The notes beneath the pieces were generated by a model. That model ran no database searches. It saw nothing but the letters and a program-made list of their open reading frames with translations, and was not told the DNA's origin. Positions 14,073 through 23,238 of a stretch of DNA of 37,543 nt are shown in pieces. The stretch lies in the NCBI GenBank assembly GCA_014653355.1, contig JACWEO010000011.1:1-37543 (forward strand), read 5' to 3'. Made by a program: the position numbers and the translations under genes. Every line of letters begins with the position of its first letter. Position 1 is the stretch's first letter. This stretch comes from Pelagibacterales bacterium SAG-MED47. Its GTDB lineage: Bacteria; Pseudomonadota; Alphaproteobacteria; Pelagibacterales; Pelagibacteraceae.

Positions 14073-14768
14073 GTGAAAAAATTTTTAATATTCACAGTTT
14101 GCTTAATCGTAATTTCATCAACTTTTTTATTTTTATTTAGGGATTTCATCGTAAAAAAGACTTTTGAAAGTATTCTATCTAATAATTTAAATAGAACAGT
14201 TGAAATAGGTAGTTTTGATGTTGGATATCTAAGTGGTGAGGTCAATTTAGAGAAAATCGAGATTAATAATAAAGATTTTCCAGGCAAACTTTTAATTATT
14301 GATAAAGCATTTGCTCAATTAGATGCCCTCTCTTTTTATGGGGAAACTATTGAAATTGAAAATATTTTACTTGATGGAGTTAGAGTGAACTACTTTTCTG
14401 ATATGTCCAATAGATCAAATAATAATTTCAATTCTTTAAAAAGGACATTAGAAAATAAAAATAGATCTAATTCAAAACCAGATTCTAAAAAGTTCTTAAT
14501 TGAAAAGCTTGATATCAAAAATATTAATGTTTCAGCTACTTCATTAGAATTAAATCTTACACACAAGGTAGTTTTAAATGACATGAAATTTACAAATTTA
14601 GGTAATGCTAAGGGGAGTAAGAACTATAATATTTTAGCAAGAGAGATAATAGAAATTGCAAATAGAGAAATTAAAGATAAAATTAAGGCTGGTGCTTTTA
14701 GCGAGGAAGTAATAAAGGATAAAATTAAAGAACAACTTAAGAAAAAGTTTAAAAAATTATTAAAATGA
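14073..14768 (+). CDS. AsmA-like membrane-anchored periplasmic protein
   Basis: This 231-residue protein starts with GTG. An N-terminal membrane helix (about 4-24) is followed by the AsmA/DUF748-type opening: FESILSNNLNRTVEIGSFDV and FPGKLLIIDKAFAQLDALSF, then alternating beta-strands (IEIENILLDGVRVNYF, FLIEKLDIKNINVSATSLEL). It ends in a strongly basic amphipathic helix (residues 195-231, rich in Lys). AsmA-family proteins are involved in outer-membrane lipid traffic or maintenance. This one is much shorter than the full proteins. It sits between two pilin genes and overlaps the next one by four bases (ATGA). A role in the pilus is suggested only by position. Confidence 0.65.
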   Translation: MKKFLIFTVCLIVISSTFLFLFRDFIVKKTFESILSNNLNRTVEIGSFDVGYLSGEVNLEKIEINNKDFPGKLLIIDKAFAQLDALSFYGETIEIENILLDGVRVNYFSDMSNRSNNNFNSLKRTLENKNRSNSKPDSKKFLIEKLDIKNINVSATSLELNLTHKVVLNDMKFTNLGNAKGSKNYNILAREIIEIANREIKDKIKAGAFSEEVIKDKIKEQLKKKFKKLLK

Positions 14769-15352
14769 AAAAAGGCTTTACATTAATAGAACTTTTGGTG
14801 GTTGTGGCTATATTTGGGATATTAATAGGCGTTGCCATACAAGTTTATGTAGGAGTTACTGAAAGCGCAAAAAAGACAGCAGTAAAAAAAAATTTTAAAG
14901 CAGTTGTTGAGTGGATTAAAGCAGATGCAGCTTTATGTAAAATGAATGGACCAACTTCTAAAGTCTTTAGACAAACAAATTCTAATGGAGGCGGCCAGCA
15001 AAAAGATTGTGGAAATGTTACTGATTATAATAAAACACCATTTCATGAAAACGTATTACAAATTCATATTGGTTATATTGGTGTAGCAGGAAAAAATCCC
15101 TATGGAAGTGTTGGCTCAGATAGAACATGTGATTTAGCAAAATCTTGGGCAGATATGACATCTATACACTCTTCACATATTGGAAAAAAAATGTGTGGAG
15201 GTCAAATTGGGCTTTATTCAGAGACTGTCGAACAGAATGGTTGTAATAGAGAAATTATAGTTCAAGCTGGACTAAAAAATGACTATTGGATATTCTCAAA
15301 TACTGGCTCTGACGACGTTTTAAGCACTAAAATATGTGTTGTTCATAAATAA
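14765..15352 (+). CDS. Third type IV pilin-like protein
   Basis: This 195-residue prepilin has leader MKKG, then FTLIELLVVVAIFGILIGVA, with Glu5. The mature domain is larger than that of the first pilin and has six Cys (ALCKM, KDCGN, RTCDL, KMCGG, NGCNR, KICVV), probably in three disulfides. It starts with the same Ser/Ala-Lys pattern after the helix as the other two pilins (ESAKKTAVKKNF). It could be an alternative or minor pilin or a pilus-associated binding subunit. Its start overlaps the AsmA-like gene in ATGA. Confidence 0.88.
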   Translation: MKKGFTLIELLVVVAIFGILIGVAIQVYVGVTESAKKTAVKKNFKAVVEWIKADAALCKMNGPTSKVFRQTNSNGGGQQKDCGNVTDYNKTPFHENVLQIHIGYIGVAGKNPYGSVGSDRTCDLAKSWADMTSIHSSHIGKKMCGGQIGLYSETVEQNGCNREIIVQAGLKNDYWIFSNTGSDDVLSTKICVVHK

Positions 15353-15373
15353 TATTATAGTTAGAATAAACTT

Positions 15374-16354
15374 ATGGTTGAAACTGTAGTTGCACTATTA
15401 CTTTTTTTAAATGGAAACATGGTTGAGCATGTCTACAAAGATAGCCTTAAAGTATGTAACGAGTCTAAGAAAATTGCAGAGCAAGTAGTTAATCCATTAA
15501 ATGTTACTTTTGTTTGTAAAGAAGTTAAAGCAAAAACTGAAATAGACAGTGGTTCAAAACAAAAAAAAATAGTTAAAGTTTTTGACAACAATATTTTCAC
15601 TGGTTCTGGATCGGGTTTTTTTATTTCAGACGAAGGTCATTTAGTTACTAATTATCACGTTGTGAATTATTGCAATATAAATCAAGTTAATTATGCTGGT
15701 AAAACCAGTAAAGCAAAAATACTTGCATACGATAGAATGAATGATTTAGCATTATTAGAGACAAACATTAAACCCAAAGATAAATTCGATATAGCAACGC
15801 AGGATGCTAAACTTTTAGATGATATATATGTTGCAGGTTATCCTTTTGGTAAAGCAGTTAGTTCATCAGTTAAAGTTACTAAAGGAGTTGTTAGTGCACT
15901 TGCTGGTTTACAAAATAATTATGCATTAGTTCAAATTGATGCAGCAATTCAACCAGGTAATAGTGGTGGTCCTATTGTAAATACAAATGGTGATGTTATA
16001 GGTGTAGCAGTTGCAAAACTAGATTATAAAGATGCCCTAGAATCTTATGGAGCAATTCCTGAAAATACAAATTTTGGGATTAAATCATCAATATTAAAAA
16101 ACTTTACATCTGCTAATAATATTAAAAATTCAAATGAGGCTCCTAAAGAAATTACCAAAGATAAAGTGGGTGAAAAAATCTTAAACGCAACAGCTTATGT
16201 TGGTTGTTTTACCTCTGAGAATAAAATTTCAGCAATGAAAACAGTTGAGACTGCTTTCGGTCAGCCTAAATTAGCATTCGATTTCGTTTGTTATAATGAT
16301 TGTAAACAAAGAAATAGTGACAGTATTTGTCAGCAGCAATGTTCCCTTAACTAA
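15374..16354 (+). CDS. Trypsin-like serine protease (S1C/DegP-like, no PDZ) with an extra N-terminal module
   Basis: This 326-residue protein contains a complete trypsin-like domain (about 75-250) with the catalytic triad His95 (TNYHVVN), Asp124 (NDLALLE) and Ser197 (PGNSGGP). There is no PDZ domain, unlike DegP/DegS. The N-terminal 53 residues (VVALLLFLNG, VEHVYKDSLKVCNESKK, VTFVCKEVKAK) form a small two-Cys module, which I recall from marine phage and bacterial hypothetical proteins; this is from memory. There is no classical cleavable signal peptide, so the location is uncertain. The C-terminal tail (about 280-326) holds six Cys, which points to an oxidising compartment. It lies between the pilins and the outer-membrane paralogues and could process either; this is inferred. 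Confidence 0.82.
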   Translation: MVETVVALLLFLNGNMVEHVYKDSLKVCNESKKIAEQVVNPLNVTFVCKEVKAKTEIDSGSKQKKIVKVFDNNIFTGSGSGFFISDEGHLVTNYHVVNYCNINQVNYAGKTSKAKILAYDRMNDLALLETNIKPKDKFDIATQDAKLLDDIYVAGYPFGKAVSSSVKVTKGVVSALAGLQNNYALVQIDAAIQPGNSGGPIVNTNGDVIGVAVAKLDYKDALESYGAIPENTNFGIKSSILKNFTSANNIKNSNEAPKEITKDKVGEKILNATAYVGCFTSENKISAMKTVETAFGQPKLAFDFVCYNDCKQRNSDSICQQQCSLN

Positions 16355-16393
16355 TAATAAAAAGGAAATAATATTCAAAATTATCGACATTCC

Positions 16394-18652
16394 ATGAATT
16401 ATAATATGAGATATATGAAATTAATAAACGTTCTATTATTATTTTTACTTGTGTTTCAATTTACAAATTTGAAAGCAGGAACAGTTAATCCTGTTTTTAA
16501 ACAATTAAAAGATCCAAATTTGGATGGTGACAATAACGAACCATCCACATCCGGAATAGCGATATCCCTCGATGGAAAAAAAATGTTTGTAATGGATAAT
16601 TTATCAGCTGGAGATACTGATGGGGGTGCAATTTTTATTTATGATTTAACAACTGCATTTGACATCAGCACCATGGATGTCCCAAACAGAACTATAGTAA
16701 ATACAACTGGTCTTGGTGATAATTTAGGTTTTGGAAATGGTAAAAAAACTATTGCATTTAATAATGATGGAAAAAAATTATTTTTATTTAATTCACATGG
16801 TCTTGCGCAATTTCATAATTTAGCAAGTCCATATGACGTTGCCTCAATTTCTGCCTCAACATTAATTCCTGATGACGGTCTCAATTATAAAAGTGCTTAT
16901 AACAGTGGTGCTCTTGAAATTGATGCACTTTATGGAGTTGCGTTTAATAATGATGGAACAAGAATGTATCTTAATGATGGAAGTAAAAATACAACCGATA
17001 TAACTCAGGTCAATTTATCCACACCATTTGATCCAAGCTCTGGGACGTTTGCATTCAATCTTAATACAGAAGACATCCCCGACCTAACGACCAATAGATT
17101 TACGTTTGAAATAGCCTTTGATGATGATGGTACAAGATTATATATAAGTGAGGGTCTTAATAACTCCACTGCCATTCCTACTTTTATTTATGTTTATAAA
17201 TTATCCACACCATTTGAACTTAGTTCTGCAACTTACGTTGGTAATTCCCAAATAGTTGGAAATGGAAATAATGTTTCAGCAATTGGATGGACTTTTGGGA
17301 ATAATGGCATGAAGGCTTATATTGGAACAGAAGACGCTAATGCTGATGGAGATGATATAATTTATGAATATGATTTAACTTGTCCATATGGAATAGTTAT
17401 TTGTGAAACTGAAACAGCATCAGTTATTGGTGCACAAGTTGAGATAGCTAAAAATGTTATTCATCAAAATACTTCAACAATTTTTAAAAGATTCGAATGG
17501 TTGCGTAGAAATGAGAATAAAACAAATTTAAATAGTCATAATTTAAAATTAAATATTAACAATCCAATTTTAACATCTTTAACAAATAAGTTACAATCTT
17601 CTCTTAAAGATCTTAAATATACTCAAGCATCATTAAAAACAGAAAAACCATCAAATGATAAAAGAAAATGGTCCAGCTGGACTCATGGAGATATTTCATT
17701 TGGAAGAGTAGGTGATACCATCTCATTAAAACCAAAAGAAATTACCACTAAAGGAATATCAATTGGCACAGATAAATTAACTAAAAATGACAATTTTCTT
17801 GGCTTTGCTATGAGATATAGTAATGACGATGTTGATATAAAATCTGGAACTAACGAGGAATTAAACTCTCAATCATTATCTTTTAATATTTATAGCCAAT
17901 TACCAATTAATTCTTCAAATTTAAATGCTTTATTAGGGGTAAGCTTTTTAAGTATAGACAAAATGATCTCCGGAACCGTTACCGGAGAGAGAAATGGAAA
18001 ACAAATTTATACAGCTTTAAGTTTCGAAAAAGAGAAAAATTATGATAAATTTGACATAATTCCTTATGGTAAAACAGAATTAGGTGTCACTCAGTTATCT
18101 GAATATACTGATTTTGGAACAGCAGCCACAAATAACGTTGAGACCCATGAAAGACTTACTTTTAAAACAGGAAATGCATCTGCTGGCCTTAAGTTTGATC
18201 ACACTTCATATATGGATGAAAGCAGATTAAGTAGAAATGGATTTTTAGAATATATGGTTGATTTTACTTCTGATATAGATCATCATTATAAAAATCACAT
18301 TGATAATGTCACAGTTCAAAACACTATTAAAAGATATTCGTTAAATAATATTAAAGGAAATATTGGTTATGAATTATTACAAAAGAGTGGTCATACATTT
18401 GCATTAAATTATGAGCGATTTCAAAGTTTAGATAATAGTGCACACACAGATAGTCTCCTTTTTAAATTTGGAAAACAAAAAAATGAAAATACTAATTTTA
18501 ATGTAATTTATGATCCTTTAAAAAATAATAATACTGAGATCAGTTATTTAAAAAATTATGATAATTTTAATTTAAAAGTAAAATCTAACTACGCGATGTA
18601 TAATAATATTCCTGACTATGGTGCAGGTATTGAATTATCAGCAACATTTTAA
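16394..18652 (+). CDS. Surface protein A: beta-propeller passenger with autotransporter barrel
   Basis: This 752-residue protein has a signal peptide ending NLKA before GTVNP (a start at the third Met, 16415, would give a tidier signal). Residues 30-335 contain about five propeller-type repeats pairing GIAISLDGKKMFVMD, VAFNNDGTRMYLND, IAFDDDGTRLYISE units with YDLTTAFDIST-like segments. A linker at about 340-370 (GAQVEIAKNVIHQNTSTIF, then WLRRN) leads to a barrel from about 424 (WSSWTHGDISFGRVGDT) to the terminal GIELSATF. The final Phe is the usual outer-membrane assembly signal. The design is that of a type Va autotransporter with a large extracellular passenger. It shares linker and barrel with the next three genes. 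Substrate or partner is unknown. Confidence 0.8.
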   Translation: MNYNMRYMKLINVLLLFLLVFQFTNLKAGTVNPVFKQLKDPNLDGDNNEPSTSGIAISLDGKKMFVMDNLSAGDTDGGAIFIYDLTTAFDISTMDVPNRTIVNTTGLGDNLGFGNGKKTIAFNNDGKKLFLFNSHGLAQFHNLASPYDVASISASTLIPDDGLNYKSAYNSGALEIDALYGVAFNNDGTRMYLNDGSKNTTDITQVNLSTPFDPSSGTFAFNLNTEDIPDLTTNRFTFEIAFDDDGTRLYISEGLNNSTAIPTFIYVYKLSTPFELSSATYVGNSQIVGNGNNVSAIGWTFGNNGMKAYIGTEDANADGDDIIYEYDLTCPYGIVICETETASVIGAQVEIAKNVIHQNTSTIFKRFEWLRRNENKTNLNSHNLKLNINNPILTSLTNKLQSSLKDLKYTQASLKTEKPSNDKRKWSSWTHGDISFGRVGDTISLKPKEITTKGISIGTDKLTKNDNFLGFAMRYSNDDVDIKSGTNEELNSQSLSFNIYSQLPINSSNLNALLGVSFLSIDKMISGTVTGERNGKQIYTALSFEKEKNYDKFDIIPYGKTELGVTQLSEYTDFGTAATNNVETHERLTFKTGNASAGLKFDHTSYMDESRLSRNGFLEYMVDFTSDIDHHYKNHIDNVTVQNTIKRYSLNNIKGNIGYELLQKSGHTFALNYERFQSLDNSAHTDSLLFKFGKQKNENTNFNVIYDPLKNNNTEISYLKNYDNFNLKVKSNYAMYNNIPDYGAGIELSATF

Positions 18653-18654
18653 TA

Positions 18655-18670
18655 TTATACTTTTGTATAA
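18655..18670 (+). terminator. Weak hairpin after surface protein A
   Basis: TTATAC and GTATAA form a perfect six-base stem around a TTTT loop right after the stop codon. The stem is AT-rich and no T-run follows on the plus strand, so it may not terminate transcription. The 150-base gap that follows (18653-18802) has no gene. It contains an isolated TATAAT at 18758-18763 without a good -35 element. Confidence 0.25.
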
Positions 18671-18802
18671 AATCACAAAGCTATCAATACGCTCTATATG
18701 GTTGAAAATACAATAAATTTTGACCAAATTTGAGCATATTTCAGGGTGAATAAAGATTATAATGATTTAAAAATGAGCTCATTAAAATATGTATTAAAAT
18801 AA

Positions 18803-20947
18803 ATGAATTTAAGCAAAATCATATTTGTTATAAGCATTTTATTTTGTATAAATCTAAAAGTTTATGCAGAACCGCTGCACAAAAATGATTATGATGTATC
18901 CGAGCAAGTAGGTATACCAACAGGAGTAATTTTTAATCCATCAGGTACTAAAATGTATGTCACTGGTTTTAATGGAAATAGTGGTCGTGTTGCACAATAT
19001 TCTTTAAGTGTTCCATATAGCACTTCTTCAGGTGTTTCGCTTGATGCAAATATAATTACTGAAATAGCAGCGGTATTAAAAAGACCACAAGATATAAAAT
19101 TTAATTCAGATGGAAGTAAAGTTTTAGTTCTTTCAACTAAATCTATAGTTGACGATAAAGATTCTATAGCTATTTGGTCGCTGGGAACACCTTACGATAT
19201 AACCACAATAAGTAGCACGAGAGACTCAGAAGATTCTCTTAAAATTGATAATGACCCTAGAGGTTTTGATTTTAATACAGATGGAACAAAGATGTTTATT
19301 CTGAAAGCGACCACGGATCAAATAGAACAATATGATCTTACGACTCCATACGATACTTCTGACATCACACTAAAGGCGACCTTATCAAATCTTAAAGGCG
19401 ATAGTTTTCATCAAGGGTTTGGGTTTAGTTCAGATGGATACAAAATGTTTGTAATTAAGGCTGATAGAAACACAGATGATACTGAACTTAATATTATTGA
19501 AGAGTATGATTTGACAACTCCATTTGAAATAACAACAGCAAGTAAAAATGAGAAAACTTACAATACTCAAACTGCATCTGAGGGAAATATGCGTATTGCT
19601 GGAATAACTTTTAATTTTAGTCAAGGAGCAAACAAATTTTATCATTTAGATTTTGATGATAATAAACTTGTTCGAGAATATGATTTACCGTGTGCATATG
19701 GGATTATTACTTGTATAGATCCAACTAATGACAAAGATGATGTTGCTTCTATTGAGGCGCAGTCTGAAGCTACAAAAAAACTCATACAACACAACACATA
19801 TCCAGTGCTAAATCGAATGGAATGGTTAAGAAGAAATAGTGAAAGAGTTAATTTAACTAATCAAAACATAAAATTTCAGTTTAATAACACAATGTTGAAT
19901 TCCTTATCAGATACATTTATTCCTCTTTATTTTTCCAATGATAGTAATGATAAATCAAATTATCAAAATTTAAACTGGTCTTTCTGGAGCGAAGGAAGTA
20001 TCAGCATTGGAAGTACGGGAGACACTAGTCAATCTTCATCAAAAAGTATTGATACTTCTGCTATAACTCTTGGAGCAGATAAAAAAGGTGAAGATAATAT
20101 AATGAGAGGTATTGCTTTAAGATTTGGTACTGATGATGTTGATGTTGGTGACCTTGGAAGTGCTTTAGATATGAATTCATTTAGTCTAACTTTTTATGAA
20201 AGTAGACCAAAGGGAGAGGAAAGATTTACAGATCATTTGATAGGTATAAGTTTTATAAATTCTGATTTAATAAACAATAGTGGCTCTGTATCAACTGATG
20301 GTGACAGATATGGTGAACAGCTATATGGATCTTTAAGTTTAAGAGATACATTTTCAAAAGATCAATTAAATTTTACTCCTAAATTAAAAATTAATTATGG
20401 CATAACACATCTTGGAGCCTTTACAGAAACTGGTGCTGCAGGATTAAATCTAAATTATGATGATCAGTATATTGGAAACTTTACATCTGCCTTAGGAACA
20501 AGTTTAGATAATACTTACGATTTCAAAAATGGATCTTTTATTCCATATTTTGATTTTGAATATTATGCTGACATGAGTCCGTCTTCAAAACAAAAATTCT
20601 CTTACGCCTCTAATGGTGAAAGTTTTACTTTAGAGAATATAAATAATTCCACTCATAATTTTAAAAGTGGTATTGGATTTGATTTTATATCAGAAAATGG
20701 TTTAAATTTGATGACTAAATACACAAGAGATCAGGCTCAAAATAATAAAAATGATAGCTTTATTATTGCTTTGGATTACAGAGTTTCTCAGAGATCTTCT
20801 TATGCTATGTCAATTGAAGATACATCAACTAAGCTCTCACATAACAAAGAGTTAAATAATTTCAAAATTAATTTAGATAGCTATTATGATTTCTTTAAAG
20901 ATGACCAAGATTATGGGGTTTTTTTAGAAATTTCAAATATCAATTGA
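18803..20947 (+). CDS. Surface protein B: beta-propeller passenger with autotransporter barrel
   Basis: This 714-residue paralogue of surface protein A has a signal peptide ending VYA before EPLHK. Propeller repeats span about 30-300 (GVIFNPSGTKMYVTGF, DIKFNSDGSKVLVLS, FDFNTDGTKMFILKA, FGFSSDGYKMFVIKA, each followed by YDLTTPYD-like strands). The linker (SIEAQSEATKKLIQHNTY, then NRMEWLRRN) lies at about 312-345 and the barrel at about 391-714 (WSFWSEGSISIGSTGDT). The barrel ends GVFLEISNIN, with Asn instead of the terminal aromatic residue seen in the other three. It begins a run of closely spaced genes: 25 bases to C, 10 from C to D, 34 to priA. Confidence 0.8.
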   Translation: MNLSKIIFVISILFCINLKVYAEPLHKNDYDVSEQVGIPTGVIFNPSGTKMYVTGFNGNSGRVAQYSLSVPYSTSSGVSLDANIITEIAAVLKRPQDIKFNSDGSKVLVLSTKSIVDDKDSIAIWSLGTPYDITTISSTRDSEDSLKIDNDPRGFDFNTDGTKMFILKATTDQIEQYDLTTPYDTSDITLKATLSNLKGDSFHQGFGFSSDGYKMFVIKADRNTDDTELNIIEEYDLTTPFEITTASKNEKTYNTQTASEGNMRIAGITFNFSQGANKFYHLDFDDNKLVREYDLPCAYGIITCIDPTNDKDDVASIEAQSEATKKLIQHNTYPVLNRMEWLRRNSERVNLTNQNIKFQFNNTMLNSLSDTFIPLYFSNDSNDKSNYQNLNWSFWSEGSISIGSTGDTSQSSSKSIDTSAITLGADKKGEDNIMRGIALRFGTDDVDVGDLGSALDMNSFSLTFYESRPKGEERFTDHLIGISFINSDLINNSGSVSTDGDRYGEQLYGSLSLRDTFSKDQLNFTPKLKINYGITHLGAFTETGAAGLNLNYDDQYIGNFTSALGTSLDNTYDFKNGSFIPYFDFEYYADMSPSSKQKFSYASNGESFTLENINNSTHNFKSGIGFDFISENGLNLMTKYTRDQAQNNKNDSFIIALDYRVSQRSSYAMSIEDTSTKLSHNKELNNFKINLDSYYDFFKDDQDYGVFLEISNIN

Positions 20948-20972
20948 ATTTAAATTCATATAAAAGACCTAA

Positions 20973-23228
20973 ATGTCTTTAATAAGAAAAATCCTATTTG
21001 TGTTTTTTATATTATTACCAATCTCTAATTCATTTGGGGCTATGGTTACTTTTGTACAGAGAGCAACAGTCGATGATAGCGGAACATTTATAAGTGGTGT
21101 TAATTTTAATGCTGATGGAACAAAATTGTTCACAGTGTACAATACAAAAGCCTCTGGTGATTATAGCCATGTAAGTGAATATAATTTAAGTACACCATTT
21201 GATATCTCCACAAGAACTTACGCAGGCGATGACGAAAGATGTATTTTAAATAGTAGCGACACAACTACAGGTCCTATTAATAATGTTTTTGATTTAGAAT
21301 TTTCCAACGATGGAACAAAATTATTTGTAGGGAGAGGCAGTAACGCTAACGGCGCAGATCATGATAGGGTATTTAGATTTGATTTAACTTCACCCTATGA
21401 CATCTCAACATGTTCATTTGTAAACCAAACTTCAAGTCTTGATTCTGATCCCCTACAAAATGGTAGCAATGCTGGATCTGTAACTTCTGGTAAAGGAGAA
21501 GTTCGTCTTCAAGGTTTAGAAATTAATGATGATGGAACAAAACTATTTACAATTTTTCATAGTACACAAGGTGCAAACCCTAATACCAGACTGTTAGAAT
21601 ACAAACTTTCAACTCCATATGATTTAACCACTATATCACTTGTTGCCAATGCAGGAATAGAACTAGAAGAAGAAATATCAAACCCTAAAGGAATGAGATT
21701 TAGCTCAAATGGAAAAAGAATTTGGTCTGTTAATCATACTGATCTCAAACAAAGTGTCACTCAAATTTCGCTTGATGTGGCATACTCCACATCTTCATTC
21801 ACCATAGATGGTACGGTTCTTATAGAACACTTAGGAGGCACCGACATGTTTGATGAACCAGCAGGTATTGGATTTAGTGCAAATGGTTTAAAAATGTATT
21901 TGGGTACTGATAGAGTTAATCAAGGAGATACTAATGCAGATCGTATTAACGAAATTGATTTAGTTTGTCCTTTTAATATTATTGAAGGAAAATGTCCTCC
22001 AATTACAGATAACAAAGATAGAACTGCAATGATGGAAGCTCAAATCGAAATTGCTAAAAGAACTATAGATCATTCAACTGATACTGCGTTAAATCGTTTA
22101 AAATGGATTAGAAGAAATAAAGATAAACAAAATTTAACAAATCTTAATATTGATTTAAATTTTAACAATCAAATAATTAATTCTTTAACTGAAGCTGTAA
22201 AAACTTCTACTACTAAAAAGAAAGAAGACAAAAAACAGGATGTATTTTATTGGAGTGAGGGAAGTATTGTTGTTGGTAAAATAGGAGATACTAGCATTTC
22301 TTCAGCTAAAAAAATTGGAACAGATGCTATTACAATTGGTAGAGATCAATTTACTGACAAAAATGGAATTAAAGGATTAGCTTTTAGAGTAGGCAGAAAT
22401 GATGTTGATGTTGGAACTTCGGGGAGCAATCTAGATACCGATACATATAACCTTACATATTATGCAACATCTCCTATTAAAGATGATACAAAGTTTTTAG
22501 ATACGGTTATTGGTATTGGTAAATTAAGCTCAAATTTATTAACTGTTTTAGATGGCAAAAATTTAACTGCTGATAGAAATGGTGAACAATTGTATGGAAC
22601 AATTAGAATTAAAGACGAAATTAAAAAAAATAATTTTACTTTAATTCCTTCAGGTAGATTTGATATTGGTCATACTATTCTAGGATCTTATAAAGAGTCA
22701 GGTATTGGTGCTATTGATGTAGAAAAACAACACGTAAGATCAAAAAAAATAAGAACAGGATTAGCAGTTGTAGAAGATTTATCTAGTGATGATTATACTT
22801 TTAAAAGACACGGTAAGTTAGAGTATGTTGCTAACATCGATCGTTCTTCTGATTTTGAATATACCTATGTTTCAGATGTAAGCACAAAATTTAATGAAAC
22901 ATTACATACTGGATCATTACATAATTTAAATGGTGAAATTGGTATCGATATAATTATGCCGAATAGTTTTAGTATCTTTTTAATATATGAGCGTAACCAA
23001 GAATTAGGAACTGGTCACACAGATAAAATACATATTGCACTTGGGTATTTGCCTAACAAAAAAACTAACTATGCTTTTAAATTAGAGGGTTCAGAAAATT
23101 TAGGATCTGAGTTTATGATAAGCAAAAATATTAATGATTTTGAAATTGATTTTAAATTAAATAATCAAGACGTATTGAAACCAAATATAATTGATGAAGC
23201 ATCTATAAATTTAATTCATAAATTTTAG
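20973..23228 (+). CDS. Surface protein C: beta-propeller passenger with autotransporter barrel
   Basis: This 751-residue paralogue has a signal peptide ending NSFG before AMVTF. Its propeller repeats (GVNFNADGTKLFTVYN, LEFSNDGTKLFVGRG, LEINDDGTKLFTIFH, MRFSSNGKRIWSVNH, IGFSANGLKMYLGTD) alternate with LSTPFDISTR-type segments. The linker at about 352-385 reads MEAQIEIAKRTIDHSTDTAL, then KWIRRN. The barrel runs from about 425 (WSEGSIVVGKIGDT) to ASINLIHKF with terminal Phe. Two Cys in the passenger near residues 89 and 150 may pair. Ligand unknown. Confidence 0.8.
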   Translation: MSLIRKILFVFFILLPISNSFGAMVTFVQRATVDDSGTFISGVNFNADGTKLFTVYNTKASGDYSHVSEYNLSTPFDISTRTYAGDDERCILNSSDTTTGPINNVFDLEFSNDGTKLFVGRGSNANGADHDRVFRFDLTSPYDISTCSFVNQTSSLDSDPLQNGSNAGSVTSGKGEVRLQGLEINDDGTKLFTIFHSTQGANPNTRLLEYKLSTPYDLTTISLVANAGIELEEEISNPKGMRFSSNGKRIWSVNHTDLKQSVTQISLDVAYSTSSFTIDGTVLIEHLGGTDMFDEPAGIGFSANGLKMYLGTDRVNQGDTNADRINEIDLVCPFNIIEGKCPPITDNKDRTAMMEAQIEIAKRTIDHSTDTALNRLKWIRRNKDKQNLTNLNIDLNFNNQIINSLTEAVKTSTTKKKEDKKQDVFYWSEGSIVVGKIGDTSISSAKKIGTDAITIGRDQFTDKNGIKGLAFRVGRNDVDVGTSGSNLDTDTYNLTYYATSPIKDDTKFLDTVIGIGKLSSNLLTVLDGKNLTADRNGEQLYGTIRIKDEIKKNNFTLIPSGRFDIGHTILGSYKESGIGAIDVEKQHVRSKKIRTGLAVVEDLSSDDYTFKRHGKLEYVANIDRSSDFEYTYVSDVSTKFNETLHTGSLHNLNGEIGIDIIMPNSFSIFLIYERNQELGTGHTDKIHIALGYLPNKKTNYAFKLEGSENLGSEFMISKNINDFEIDFKLNNQDVLKPNIIDEASINLIHKF

Positions 23229-23238
23229 ATTTCAGAAA

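Noticed and set aside
18758..18763. TATAAT as a promoter for surface protein B
   Set aside because: No -35-like sequence is found at 16-18 bases upstream; in DNA this AT-rich a lone TATAAT is weak evidence.
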